Shown here one piece after another: positions 51,471 to 61,138 of a DNA stretch of 64,000 nucleotides. Position 1 is the first letter of the stretch. Each line of letters starts with the position of its first letter. Where the stretch lies: contig CAZLBP010000002.1 of the NCBI GenBank assembly GCA_964557855.1, positions 124,001-188,000 on the forward strand. The letters run 5' to 3'. Source of the DNA: JAJRZL01 sp964557855. Lineage in GTDB: Bacteria; Zixibacteria; MSB-5A5; GN15; FEB-12. The notes beneath the pieces are model-generated. The model was not told where the DNA came from. It saw only the letters and a list, made by a program, of their open reading frames with translations, and did not search any database. The position numbers were made by a program, and so were the translations under genes.

Positions 51471-53729
51471 TCAGTTCAAACAAATCGGATACGGACCGAA
51501 TCGGAACAGATAATCCACCAAATACGACAAATCGACCACGTTGATGTCATCCTCGGCATCGATATTCCCGATCCAAAGCGGGTCGGGGGCCGGGCCGAAC
51601 CGGAACAGATAATCCACCAGGGCCGTCAAATCGGCCACGTCCGGTCCGCCGAAGTCACCGTTTATGTCACCACAGCGCCGAACCGACACGCTTCCCAAAG
51701 TAGCTCCGGGTTGATACTCCAGATAATACGCTTCCAGGCCAAGTTCCTGTCCGGAGAAACTGGTCGTGTCGATGGGACAGGTCCCCACCTGGAAAGTCGT
51801 CGAAAGGTATAGATTCACGATTGGCCCCAAACCCGGCGCCAGCGGCGGATTGCTGTTGACGGTACTGGCGGTCAGCTTCAGCACGAAACGCTTATTGCCA
51901 AGATCACTGTGCGTCCGAACAACCTGATCGAAATAGTCAGTCCGACAACCTTCCGTATCAAACCCGACATAACCCAATTGAATGGGCCCACTGTATGTTA
52001 TTGGTAACACGATGTTGTGCAATGGATGTGAGTTTGTCAGATAAACCGGTACTTTAACCGTATCCGAGGGCAACCACACAACATCGTCAATGTCCAGGGT
52101 GTCCGCCAGCGTGATTATCATCATCCGCTCGGTGTGATTGTGACGTCCGTCCGCCAGAGTGTTTTCTAGGTAAACATCGAAACTGCCGCCCGCTGTGTAT
52201 GTATGCACCGGCAAAGATTCATAAGACTCCGCGCCATCACCAAACCGCCAGTACTGATCTGAAGATCCCGTAGACTGGTCCGAAAATCCAACGGTCAGCG
52301 GCGCCCAGCCGAAAGTCGTGTCCGCACCAAACCGGACTTGCGCCGCATTGGTATTGGCAAAGGCGTAAGCATGAGTGTCCCAGTTCACTACTGTCAGGTC
52401 GTTTTTGAGTGAATGTCCGTAGTAAATGACAACGTCAGTTGACGGAGCCGAGGCCGCCGACACCCAGCCATAAATGAGGTCATAACAAAATTCATTATCC
52501 ATAAGCCGGTTGCCGTCAGCCACAACGGAGTCGATCGCTTGAAGTGGCCGGCGAGTCGTGTAGAACAGCTTGTACGATCCGGTTTGAGCGATGGTGTCCG
52601 CCCGCTGCTCAAGGCCGTCCCCGTCGATATCAATCCAGGCCAACTCCTCGACAACTGTGGCCAGGTCAGCCCTCCAAACCGGCGTTGTCGTGAATGTCCC
52701 GCCGATGTTTTCGTAGATGCGCGGGCGGTCCCACCAGCGGCCGGCCGCCAGGTCATCGTCACCATCGTTGTCGTAGTCATACAAAGCGACTGCCGAACCA
52801 TAGCCCCCCGTCTGGGACTGCCAACCGTGAGTACTGTTAATGGTTCCCGCGCCGTCGTTGAAATAAACCCGGAAATAACCGCCGCCACCCAGTTGATCGT
52901 TGAACGCCACAATTATATCCGGCCAGCCGTCATTATTCACATCGCCGGTAATCACAGTATTGGCCGGCTCGGCTGTCTGGTTCTGCCACGAAGGGGAGAG
53001 TTCCAGCCCCGACGCATCGTTGTAGAACGCCGTCACGCCAAGGTTGTCAGAACAAACCACCAGGTCCAGAAAGCCGTTCTTGTCCAGATCACCAAACGTT
53101 ACATCCATCGCCGCCGAGTTGACCATTGACTGCCAACCCGCGGTATTCGACAATGTGCCGTTGTCATTGTAATAGATCAGGTCGGGAGTGAAGATGTTAT
53201 TGTATGCATCGCCCGTGGCCACTGCCAAATCGAGGTCGCCATCAGCATCGGCATCACCGAGCGCGCAGGAAAACGAGAAGATCCACTCACCGGTATACCA
53301 GTCCGGGGCAAAGGATGGCTGACCGGAGTTGTTGAGATACATATTGCACCGAGTTGGGTCGCCAAAGCCGCCCGGCCCGAGGTAATTGGATACCACAAAA
53401 TCCGCAAAGCCGTTGTCGGTCAGGTCGCCCACGGCGCAGTGACCAGAGTACTCGGGGTTCGATGACAGCCACGACGCCGAGGAGGGGAGAGTCCCAAGCA
53501 CCGAAATATACAGCGTATTCCTAGCCCGTACTATATCGTTGCCGTTGGAGAAGAAGACGTCGATGAACCCGTCCCGGTTGGCATCCCGCCACATCATGCC
53601 GGTGCCGTACCAGTTATACTCGGCCGACTGCCAGAAATGGCTGGTCTGAATGGGAGGCTGCGCCTGAACCGATATGGCCGAGACAAACAATAGCATCAAC
53701 CCCATTGCAATCGCGGAGGAATTCCTCAT
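51471..53729 (-). CDS. Secreted FG-GAP/PKD/cohesin-like/dockerin-like protein
   Basis: The 752-residue protein has a signal peptide (…MGLMLLFVSAISVQAQ). Six to seven FG-GAP/VCBS blades span about 25-400 (DANRDGFIDVFF, GDADADGDLDLAV, DYDNDGDDDLAAG). A PKD domain spans about 455-540 (FGADTTFGWAPLTVGFSD…YWRFGDGAESYESLPVHTY). A cohesin-like beta sandwich spans about 545-675 (VKVPVYLTNSHPLHNIVLPI…VNLYLSTTF). Two dockerin-like modules end the protein (GDINGDFGGPDVADLTALVD, DINVVDLSYLVDYLFRFG). It is probably extracellular and calcium-stabilised, and may assemble with other dockerin-bearing proteins. Confidence 0.85.
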   Translation of the reverse strand: MRNSSAIAMGLMLLFVSAISVQAQPPIQTSHFWQSAEYNWYGTGMMWRDANRDGFIDVFFSNGNDIVRARNTLYISVLGTLPSSASWLSSNPEYSGHCAVGDLTDNGFADFVVSNYLGPGGFGDPTRCNMYLNNSGQPSFAPDWYTGEWIFSFSCALGDADADGDLDLAVATGDAYNNIFTPDLIYYNDNGTLSNTAGWQSMVNSAAMDVTFGDLDKNGFLDLVVCSDNLGVTAFYNDASGLELSPSWQNQTAEPANTVITGDVNNDGWPDIIVAFNDQLGGGGYFRVYFNDGAGTINSTHGWQSQTGGYGSAVALYDYDNDGDDDLAAGRWWDRPRIYENIGGTFTTTPVWRADLATVVEELAWIDIDGDGLEQRADTIAQTGSYKLFYTTRRPLQAIDSVVADGNRLMDNEFCYDLIYGWVSAASAPSTDVVIYYGHSLKNDLTVVNWDTHAYAFANTNAAQVRFGADTTFGWAPLTVGFSDQSTGSSDQYWRFGDGAESYESLPVHTYTAGGSFDVYLENTLADGRHNHTERMMIITLADTLDIDDVVWLPSDTVKVPVYLTNSHPLHNIVLPITYSGPIQLGYVGFDTEGCRTDYFDQVVRTHSDLGNKRFVLKLTASTVNSNPPLAPGLGPIVNLYLSTTFQVGTCPIDTTSFSGQELGLEAYYLEYQPGATLGSVSVRRCGDINGDFGGPDVADLTALVDYLFRFGPAPDPLWIGNIDAEDDINVVDLSYLVDYLFRFGPYPICLN

Positions 53730-53880
53730 GATAACCTCGACAGTACAGTGTTATGACCGTTCCGGCCGCCGGAGCCGATGGCGAGGAGGGAACCGACTCC
53801 CAACCGACCCACATCGTGGACACCTATTAATATAATAGATTTCATAGGGAGGTCAAGCTAAATGGGGGAGAGGTGAAGCC

Positions 53881-53919
53881 GTCAGGTCACAATTCCACTA
53901 CGTGGAATCAGGATTTGAC
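53881..53919. repeat. REP-like palindrome, shortened copy
   Basis: GTCAGGTCACAATTCCACTA…CGTGGAATCAGGATTTGAC resembles the second hairpin of the 156-bp repeat (CAGGTCAC…CCAC…GTGG…GACCTG). It contains TTCCACTACGTGGAA as inner stem. It lies in the 310-bp gap 53730-54039, which shows no gene. Confidence 0.5.
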
Positions 53920-54039
53920 GGAACGAACGAGAGGTCGAAAGGTTGTCATCCCTGCGCAGCCAGGAATCCATCCTCGGTCATTGTGAAGAGTCAGCCCATA
54001 CCGTCACGAACGGATCCCTCACGGCGCATATTCGTGTAG

Positions 54040-54456
54040 TCACCCCTCCGGTTCTGTGTCCGGCTCCTCAATGTCGACCAGCTTGACCTTTTCCCACTCA
54101 TCACCCATGATCGACTGGCCCTCAACATCCGCCTCAACAACGTACTGCATGGGTACCATCAGAGAGTAACCACCGCCCGCCGGCAACAGTACCGATAGCC
54201 CCATCTGACCTGTATGCCCGAAGAAACCTCCGCCGGAATTGAGGACCGCCGGGATATTGTTGTCGCGAAACGCCTCAAGCAACATCTGCGCCACTTGAAA
54301 CGAAGTCACCCGCGCCAGTGCCACCCAGTCTTTGTACTCGCTTTCCGTCTCCCGATCCGGTACTGTTTCCAGGGACCGGACTAACCACTCGTCGCAGTCA
54401 GAGCATTTCAGCACATCGTCGGTGTACTCGATTCGACATTTGGGACAAAATGGCAT
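54040..54456 (-). CDS. Zinc-ribbon protein with DUF2007-like domain
   Basis: The 138-residue protein starts with a zinc ribbon (FCPKCRIEYTDDVLKCSDCDEWLV; Cys at about 4, 7, 18 and 21). A small alpha/beta domain follows (ARVTSFQVAQMLLEAFRDNNIPAVLNSGG…VPMQYVVEADVEGQSIM), resembling DUF2007 putative signal-transducing proteins. It ends in an acidic tail. It is cytosolic with function unknown. A ribosome-site-like GGGAGTAG precedes the ATG. Confidence 0.72.
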   Translation of the reverse strand: MPFCPKCRIEYTDDVLKCSDCDEWLVRSLETVPDRETESEYKDWVALARVTSFQVAQMLLEAFRDNNIPAVLNSGGGFFGHTGQMGLSVLLPAGGGYSLMVPMQYVVEADVEGQSIMGDEWEKVKLVDIEEPDTEPEG

Positions 54457-54615
54457 AAAGCTACTCCCTGCACATAGGTGATCTATTGCTCTTGGTCAAT
54501 CTCTATACCGTCAATATACCGCGTTTACAACGCGATATTCAACTCAATATTTCCGTGAACGGGGAGCCCATCTCTTGCGGCGAGTTGCGCTGATAGAGAA
54601 TAGTCGCTTTGTTGC

Positions 54616-54652
54616 GTCAGGTCCTGCTCGCCGCAGGCGAATGTGACCTGAC
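54616..54652. repeat. REP-like palindrome, CAGGTC/GACCTG family
   Basis: GTCAGGTCCTGCTCGCCGCA…GAATGTGACCTGAC forms a hairpin with an 8-bp clamp and an inner GCC-GC-type stem. It aligns with the copy at 407-441, including flanks. The rest of 54457-54816 shows no gene. Confidence 0.6.
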
Positions 54653-54816
54653 GCTCCTCTGCAACGCTTGTTCCCTGAGGTCAGATTAGTAGGACAGCTC
54701 ACCCCCCGATCCATACTTTCTCAACAAATCCCTTGAAATGTCCGGTGTTCTTCCGGATACTGAACATCATAATGCCTACATCAGTGAATTCCCACAGATA
54801 CCGGAAAGGTCGAATT

Positions 54817-55419
54817 ATGATCCGTACATCCATTATTGTGTGCACCCTGGGTTTCTGCCTGCTGGAGGCCATGTCGGCCGCTCAGACCACGGAGAAAACC
54901 GGCGATTCCCCCGAAGCCGTGGTAACTATCGCAGTTAACCACGCCCGGAAGATGAACTGGGACGCTTACATGAAGCTGTTCCACCCGGAAGCGGTACAGG
55001 ATTTCCACGAGATGATGATGCCCATCGCCAGTGGCATGCAGCAGCTCCTGCCCGACCCGGCATTGGCCGACTCTATCCCGCCCGATGAGCGTCCCCCGGA
55101 AGAGATCGTCGAGTTTCTCAACCACATGGACGAAATGCCGTCGCAGGAGTTCGCGGGCGGATTCTGGAATGTCCTCGCAACCATGATCCCCGAACTGGGG
55201 CAAGCGATGTCCTCGCTTGAATCGGAGATAATCGGGGGCGTACCGGAAGGCGACACGCTGGTTCATGTCGTTACCAGAAACAAAACCGGCGGCATGGGTA
55301 TGGAAATCGTCCAGATGGAAGTCATTACGGTCAAGAAATCGCCCGACGGGTGGAGGCTGATGCTGAGCGGCCGGATCAAAGGCCTGGCCCAGCAGCTTCA
55401 AAGATCCTTCGGTCGTTAA
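54817..55419 (+). CDS. Secreted protein of unknown function
   Basis: The ATG at 54817 follows GGAAAGG and begins a signal peptide (MIRTSIIVCTLGFCLLEAMSAAQ), so it is preferred to the frame opening at 54733. The 200-residue product has SPEAVVTIAVNHARKMNWDAYMKLFHPEAV, which resembles the start of NTF2/SnoaL-like folds, and a C-terminal VHVVTRNKTGGMGMEIVQME plus GWRLMLSGRIKGL that could be the matching strands. It is likely periplasmic and its function is unknown. Confidence 0.68.
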   Translation: MIRTSIIVCTLGFCLLEAMSAAQTTEKTGDSPEAVVTIAVNHARKMNWDAYMKLFHPEAVQDFHEMMMPIASGMQQLLPDPALADSIPPDERPPEEIVEFLNHMDEMPSQEFAGGFWNVLATMIPELGQAMSSLESEIIGGVPEGDTLVHVVTRNKTGGMGMEIVQMEVITVKKSPDGWRLMLSGRIKGLAQQLQRSFGR

Positions 55420-55428
55420 GAAGTAGCT

Positions 55429-55474
55429 CCGAACCCCTGCGGTTCGGACACTTCCTTTGTCCCGCAGGGACAAA
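55429..55474. repeat. Two adjacent hairpins in intergenic DNA
   Basis: CCGAACC-CCTGC-GGTTCGG (55429-55447) and TTTGTCCC-GCA-GGGACAAA (55456-55474) follow the secreted-protein stop codon by 10 and 37 bp. The first resembles CCGGAACCCCTGCGGTACCG near 1552 and AAACCTGCGGTTCGG near 39606, so it may be a third small palindrome family. The rest of 55475-55788 holds no recognisable gene. Confidence 0.45.
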
Positions 55475-55788
55475 AACGCTCGGAACGACTCGATTCTGTA
55501 GGGGCGCCCCCACGTGGGCCCTTTAATTGAGCGACCAGATGGGTCTTGGACGACTACTTGGGGTCGCCCCAACAACCTACCTGTCAGCTTTGCGAAGGCA
55601 GGGGTCCATGATATGCTGTCAGACGACTCCATTCTCTCCGAGAGGGACAAAAGCAATCGGAACCATAAGAGAGCCCCGTGCTATTTCCACCGATGCGGCG
55701 TTTTATATTGTCTCTTTGTCCCGCAAAAACGTAATTACATTGATGACACCGAACGATTTGATCCGGTAACCCGAAACTCGGCTTGGCC

Positions 55789-56910
55789 ATGGACTTTTTC
55801 GATTTGCTTGCCGATACCTATCCCTACTTGCTCGCCGGCGGCGGGCTGGTCTCGGCCGCTGTAGTTCTGGTTCTCAATATCTACAAGATACGCGAGGCCA
55901 GGCGTAAGGTGGCTCAACTCGACCAGCAGGCCAACACCCCTTCACAGAGAGTCTACATCCCGAACACGGACGAAATAGTAAAATACTCGCAGATGAAACT
56001 CGGAAGAGCCGGCATCATCGCCAAAGCGGCTGGTCTGGCTGTCGTCTTGTTTGCCACAGTGTCGGTTTTCTACGTCTTCGAAATGGGTTCCGGTCCGGCT
56101 TTGGACCCGTCCGATGACTCCGGCGGCCAGACCTTTCACCCGCCGGATGACCCCGTCGATGCAGTGGAGAAATCATCTCTCATATCGAGAATCCCGGCCC
56201 CTCCCGCCTACGTGCGAGTGCCTGCAGAGGATGACAGTTTCGCGGCCTGGCTGCGCCGACTCCCTCTCAAGCCGGGGCGTCCCGATATCTACAGGTACAA
56301 CGGCGAAAGATACGCCGATCAGAAGTTCCATTACGCGATTGTCGATATCGATATCGGCAATACCGACATTCAGCAGTGCGCCGACGCGGTTATTCGCTTA
56401 CGATCCGAATATTTCTTCTCGCAGCAGCGCCTCGACGAAATCGTATTTGACTTCACCAGCGGCCACAAAGCCGCCTACACCCGCTGGCTCGATGGCTATC
56501 GCCCGCATGTCCAGGGAAACCAGGTCGACTGGTTGAGAACGGCCACGGTAGATTCTTCATATGGTAACTTCAGGGAATACCTTGACTCGGTCTTCATGTA
56601 TGCCGGCACCTATTCGCTGAAACGGGAACTAAAGCCGGTGGAAGGGCTAAATGACATGCAGATCGGTGACGTCTTCATCCAGGGCGGTTTTCCCGGTCAT
56701 GCCGTACTGGTAGTTGATATGGCTATCCATGAAGAGTCCGGGTCAAAGATCTTCCTGGCGCTGCAGGGCTTCACCCCAGCCCAGGACATCCACATCCTGA
56801 AAAATCTTGACGATTCACACCTGAACCCGTGGTTCGAAATTCTGTCCGACGGCACGATCCATTTCCCGCAATGGTCGTTCTCGGCCGAAGATCTCATGCG
56901 GTTTCGGTAG
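55789..56910 (+). CDS. DUF4846-like membrane-anchored protein
   Basis: The start is taken at ATG 55789 (in-frame TTG 55783 upstream). The 373-residue product has one N-terminal helix (YPYLLAGGGLVSAAVVLVLNIY), a charged loop and a second helix (AGIIAKAAGLAVVLFATVSVFYVF). A C-terminal domain (about 140-373) includes SFAAWLRRLPLKPG, VDIDIGNTDIQQCADAVIRLRSEY, DFTSGHKAAYTRW and GDVFIQGGFPGHAVLVVDMA, typical of DUF4846. The domain should face the periplasm. Function unknown. Confidence 0.75.
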   Translation: MDFFDLLADTYPYLLAGGGLVSAAVVLVLNIYKIREARRKVAQLDQQANTPSQRVYIPNTDEIVKYSQMKLGRAGIIAKAAGLAVVLFATVSVFYVFEMGSGPALDPSDDSGGQTFHPPDDPVDAVEKSSLISRIPAPPAYVRVPAEDDSFAAWLRRLPLKPGRPDIYRYNGERYADQKFHYAIVDIDIGNTDIQQCADAVIRLRSEYFFSQQRLDEIVFDFTSGHKAAYTRWLDGYRPHVQGNQVDWLRTATVDSSYGNFREYLDSVFMYAGTYSLKRELKPVEGLNDMQIGDVFIQGGFPGHAVLVVDMAIHEESGSKIFLALQGFTPAQDIHILKNLDDSHLNPWFEILSDGTIHFPQWSFSAEDLMRFR

Positions 56911-56921
56911 CACGCCGCCTT

Positions 56922-57683
56922 CTACTCTGTGGCGGTTAGATCGGACAGCACCTCCAGAATATCCACCGGCTCGGCGCGCAGTTTGTAATCCGCCTCGAGA
57001 TACGCATAGACAATACTGCCGTCTTGATCGATAACATAGGTCGCGCTGATCGGCAACTCCGATTTCTCGGCGCCATAATACGCCTTCAGATCGAGGCCCC
57101 TGGCGGTGTACACACTGTCCAACTGAGCCGGTAACTCAAACGCCAGGCCGAACAGTCGGGCCACGACCAGACCCGTGTCGCTCAAAACTGGATAGGTCAA
57201 ACTATCTTGTTCAATCACCGAGAGCGAGTTGTCCGGATTCTCGCCGGAAACGGCTACCAGGGTGGCGTTGTGGGACTCGAATTGAGGCAGATACTCCTGC
57301 AGGGAAGACAGATAGAGATTGCACTAGGGGCACCAGGCGCCGCGATAGAACACGAGAACCATGCGCCCGTCAGTCAGGAACTCGCGGCTGTTGCGCATTT
57401 CACCGTGGGCGTCCGGCAATTCAAAAACCGGCATTGTGTCACCGACATTCAAGGCATTCTCGAGTATCCCCGACCGGCGCAGATTTTCTATGGCTTCTTT
57501 GCTTATCTCCCGAAATTCCGATGATGACTTGCTTTGGGACTGCTCCGCCCGGGCCTTCAGTTTGGCCTCCACCGGACGGTCCGAAATTTGGCCCGCTGTC
57601 GATTCCTCACCGGCTTGGCTGACAGACATGACTGCAACTGACATCAGCGAAATAACAACGAACTTCTTAAGAAATGCTCGCAT
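56922..57683 (-). pseudogene. Secreted peroxiredoxin-like (AhpC/TSA) gene with in-frame TAG in the CPxC motif
   Basis: Two frames, 57683-57324 and 57323-56922, are in phase and separated only by TAG (57326-57324). The first gives a signal peptide, a linker and a thioredoxin fold start ending VFYRGAWCP. The second continues CNLYLSSLQEYLPQFESHNA through LSVIEQDSLTYPVLSD to DLTATE. In relatives this motif reads W-C-P-Y/F-C-N, so the stop replaces a Tyr or Phe between the two cysteines (TAT/TAC to TAG). Without readthrough the product lacks the second Cys and two-thirds of the fold. It may be a recent nonsense mutation, a sequencing error or an amber readthrough gene. The complete product would be 253 residues and periplasmic. 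Confidence 0.82.
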
Positions 57684-57900
57684 TAGATGGCTCCTCTCCA
57701 GAAATGACAGAGTTTGTGCCGGTTCTTTTCACATCAGACAGAACTTCCAGCTCCGGAAATTGGTTCCCCCTTCGCGACTGGGGACGCGTCGGGAATACAA
57801 GCTGCGGCATTGACCGATCAGCTGCGATTCCATGACACTTTTATGACATTCGACTCGTTTGAATGCATTAATTCTGCTTCAGACTATTTACGGAGACTAT

Positions 57901-58617
57901 ATGGACTTACATTATCTACCAATAATCACGACCATCTTTTCGGTCGTCTTTGCGATTGAACTGTACCGACGATATGCCGGGAAGCCGACGTCGTATCATC
58001 TGCTCTGGTGGGCGATCGGCGTGACGACATATGGTATGGGCACTCTGACCGAATCACTGATCACGCTTACCGGCTGGAGTGAGCTTCTTTTCCGCACGTG
58101 GTATATTGTCGGCGCGCTTCTGGGCGGAGCGCCGTTGGCTCAGGGTACTGTTTATCTGGTTATGAAGAAGAGGACTGCTCATGTCCTTTCTACGCTGCTT
58201 GTTATCGCTGTTCTTTTCGGTTCGACGGCCGTTATCCTTACGCCCCTGAATTACTCACTGGTCAACCCGCATCTGCCGCAAGGCGATGTCATTGTCTGGC
58301 AGTGGGTACGCATGATATCACCGTTCATTAATTCGTACGCGTTCATATTCCTGGTCGGCGGCGCCATAGCATCGGCCGTGAAATTCCGAAGCATTCCCAC
58401 CATGCGCAACCGTTTTATCGGCAACTGCTTCATAGCCATCGGAGCCATTCTCCCGGGTATCGGGGGCGCCATGAGCCGCATGGGCCATACCCAGGTGTTG
58501 TATGTCGCAGAACTAATTGGGCTGGTGCTCATCTATGTCGGCTACAGAAGTTGTATCAAAGCTCCCGCCCCGCTGCAGCACCCATTGCAGGCAAATCCGG
58601 AGTATTCAGTCGAATAA
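57901..58617 (+). CDS. Seven-helix membrane protein of unknown function
   Basis: The ATG at 57901 has GGAG five bases upstream and is preferred over 57859. The 238-residue product has seven predicted helices (for example YLPIITTIFSVVFAIELYRR, LLWWAIGVTTYGMGTLTESL, FIGNCFIAIGAILPGIGGAM) and a short cytosolic tail. The layout recalls the sensory membrane regions of some histidine kinases but there is no signalling domain attached. No family assigned. Confidence 0.68.
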   Translation: MDLHYLPIITTIFSVVFAIELYRRYAGKPTSYHLLWWAIGVTTYGMGTLTESLITLTGWSELLFRTWYIVGALLGGAPLAQGTVYLVMKKRTAHVLSTLLVIAVLFGSTAVILTPLNYSLVNPHLPQGDVIVWQWVRMISPFINSYAFIFLVGGAIASAVKFRSIPTMRNRFIGNCFIAIGAILPGIGGAMSRMGHTQVLYVAELIGLVLIYVGYRSCIKAPAPLQHPLQANPEYSVE

Positions 58618-58696
58618 CGCTCGCTTCTCGATGATCATAGTCGAGTTCGCCCCGAAAGCCGGTTGACTGCACGCTGCGTATTCGTTATGTAAGAGT

Positions 58697-61033
58697 ATGT
58701 GGTATGTTCAGTGCATAGTTCTCTGCTGTTGCGCACTAGTAATTTCAAGACCTGGTTCAAGTATTGCTTCCGATCTGGAAAACCTGCAGCACACTTTCGA
58801 GCATATCAAGGACTGCCCCCTCGATACACTCTCCACCATATCTCTTTCCGCCTGCACTCTGACTCACCATGATTTGAAAATCACGTTCGATTCCGGCCGG
58901 CTGGCATTCACTGAACGCATCTTGCTGGACTCAGCTGAAGTCCGGTGCGCGGCATACTTCGAAGGTAACGGTCGTTTCCAGTTCCATCCTCGGGTGCCCA
59001 CTGAAAGAGACCAGCTCGCCCGCTTTTTCGAGACCGACTCATTGAACCGGCCCTTCGACAGGGTTTTGCTCATTTGCGACAGCACGATTAGCCGGCGGCT
59101 TGAAGCGCTCGGCCAACCGACGTCGGCCTGTTTCGGCAATGACGAACAGAAGCGGGCCAAAAAGGAGATGGAAGAAATCGTCGATTTCTCCGAACGGTAC
59201 CTCGTATACTCCTCACTCCGCGGCATTACCTCGCCGGGATCACCTCCGTATCTTCTGGTGAACGTGGAGCCTGAGCACTCGAAACGATTGTACTATTGTT
59301 TCGATCCTCACGAAAGGAAAGAGATCGAACTATACCGGCATTTCTCCGAGCCCGGCTCCAGCGGCATGGAGCTGATCTGCAGCTATTCACAATACGCGGA
59401 TGAGTTCTACGGGAATCTCAACGGCTTCTCCAGGGCCTGCTATGAGATCGTGCATTATGACATCAGCGCCTCCCTTGACAGGGCGGGCAATTGCCGGGCG
59501 AGAACCGAAGTCGAGCTGGAAGTACTATCCCCGTTTCAAATGACGCGGCTGGACCTGCACAACCAATTGCGGGTCGATTCTATTACCACAGAACTGCCAC
59601 TGCCGATTGCCTTTGAGCGGTTTGAAGACAAACGACTCTATCGAGACTGGTACCCCGGTTTGTATCTCTATTTCGACAGGCAGCTCAGAAAAGGCGAGCA
59701 CTTCATACTCACCTTCCACTATGAAGGGGGAATCGCCCGCCGAGAGATCGGGGAATTCTTCGTCACGGCCGGAGCGCGCTGGTATCCCCGGGCGCCGTAC
59801 AATACCGGAGCGACCTTCGATGTGCGCTTTAAGACCCCCAAAGATTTCGAGTTCGTGGCGGCCGGTACCTGTCTGGAGCGCGACAAAGTCGGCGACACGC
59901 TTATCACACACTGGGAAGTCAAAGAGCCTGCCGACAACGTCTCGTTCGCCATCGGGCCCATGAAAAAGTACGAATTCGCCGACGAGCTGATCGGCTCCGT
60001 TGACATCTATTATTCGAAGGAATTACACCGCCTGATCGGCCGGGCGCTCACGAACAGCGCCGTGTCTACCGGTCGCCATATGCAAAAACAGGTAGCCGAG
60101 GATGTCATCAACTCCATGCGCCTCTTCACCCATTACTTCGGCCCCTGCCCGCACGAGAAACTGAGCGTCAGCGAGATCATCGCCTACCACGGCGAAGCGT
60201 TCCCCGGCTTTCTGCACATGGGGTTTAACACCTGGATCAGCACCGATGCCTGGGGTGCGCAACAACTCTTCCGCGCCCACGAGGTCGCGCACCAATGGTG
60301 GGGAGTCGGGGTCGGATACGAAACCTACCACGACCAGTGGCTTAGTGAAGGGTTCGCCGAATACTGTGGACTCATGTACCTGCAGAGCATCAAAGGCAAC
60401 GATACCTTTCTTGACAAACTGGAGGAAATGCGCAAGGAGATCTTCTCGGTGCGGAAATACATCTTCGGGTTGTCCGGTGAAGAGGCCGGGCCGATCATCA
60501 TGGGGTATCGCACGTCCAGCTCCAGGACGCGCGGTGATTTTGGCTTGATAATCTACAAGAAAGGCGCATTTGTTCTACACATGTTGCGCAATCTGCTTCT
60601 GGATCTTGCGACCATGAGTGATGATCTGTTCTTTGAAATGATGAGAGATTTCTTTGCCACCTTTCAGGGTCGGGATGCGACCACCCGGGACTTTCGCCGC
60701 CTGACCGAGAAGTACATGCGAATGGACATGGGCTGGTTTTTCCAACAGTGGGTCTACGGCAACGAACTCCCGACTTACAAATTCGAATATGAGACCGTCA
60801 ACAACGAAAACGGACATTTTGATGTGCACTGTACGGTGCGTGTGGAGAATGTCAGCCGTGACTTCATTATGTACGTGCCGGTCGAAATAGAATTCGAGAA
60901 AGACGCAAAATCGTATATGCGCGTGGTCATAGAAGGCGATTCGACGAGTTTCACCATCCCCGATCTCCCGCGCCAGCCACGCAAAATCCGGCTCAACCCA
61001 TTTGAATCCGTCCTGGCCGAGGTCAAGCAGTAG
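58697..61033 (+). CDS. Secreted M1-family (gluzincin) aminopeptidase-like protein
   Basis: The 778-residue protein has an N-terminal signal (MWYVQCIVLCCCALVISRPG…). It has a long N-terminal beta region (about 30-360) and the catalytic domain with HEVAHQWWG (HExxH at 528-532), the third ligand in WLSEGFAEYCG and GEAFPGFLHMGF in place of the usual GAMEN. It ends in a C-terminal beta domain. It would cleave peptides in the periplasm or outside. The substitution at GAMEN suggests altered substrate binding compared with classical aminopeptidases. It is probably monocistronic. Confidence 0.88.
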   Translation: MWYVQCIVLCCCALVISRPGSSIASDLENLQHTFEHIKDCPLDTLSTISLSACTLTHHDLKITFDSGRLAFTERILLDSAEVRCAAYFEGNGRFQFHPRVPTERDQLARFFETDSLNRPFDRVLLICDSTISRRLEALGQPTSACFGNDEQKRAKKEMEEIVDFSERYLVYSSLRGITSPGSPPYLLVNVEPEHSKRLYYCFDPHERKEIELYRHFSEPGSSGMELICSYSQYADEFYGNLNGFSRACYEIVHYDISASLDRAGNCRARTEVELEVLSPFQMTRLDLHNQLRVDSITTELPLPIAFERFEDKRLYRDWYPGLYLYFDRQLRKGEHFILTFHYEGGIARREIGEFFVTAGARWYPRAPYNTGATFDVRFKTPKDFEFVAAGTCLERDKVGDTLITHWEVKEPADNVSFAIGPMKKYEFADELIGSVDIYYSKELHRLIGRALTNSAVSTGRHMQKQVAEDVINSMRLFTHYFGPCPHEKLSVSEIIAYHGEAFPGFLHMGFNTWISTDAWGAQQLFRAHEVAHQWWGVGVGYETYHDQWLSEGFAEYCGLMYLQSIKGNDTFLDKLEEMRKEIFSVRKYIFGLSGEEAGPIIMGYRTSSSRTRGDFGLIIYKKGAFVLHMLRNLLLDLATMSDDLFFEMMRDFFATFQGRDATTRDFRRLTEKYMRMDMGWFFQQWVYGNELPTYKFEYETVNNENGHFDVHCTVRVENVSRDFIMYVPVEIEFEKDAKSYMRVVIEGDSTSFTIPDLPRQPRKIRLNPFESVLAEVKQ

Positions 61034-61138
61034 CCTCACTTTCAAGCTCGCATCTATCGCACTTCGTGGCACCGAATCCGAAACCTGAACGGCTTTTCCT
61101 CGTATTTACCGATAGTGGTCAACTACAGGAGGATATTG

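Noticed and set aside
56922..57683. Selenocysteine explanation for the stop in the peroxiredoxin-like gene
   Set aside because: The codon is TAG, not TGA, and it replaces the residue between the cysteines rather than a cysteine itself.
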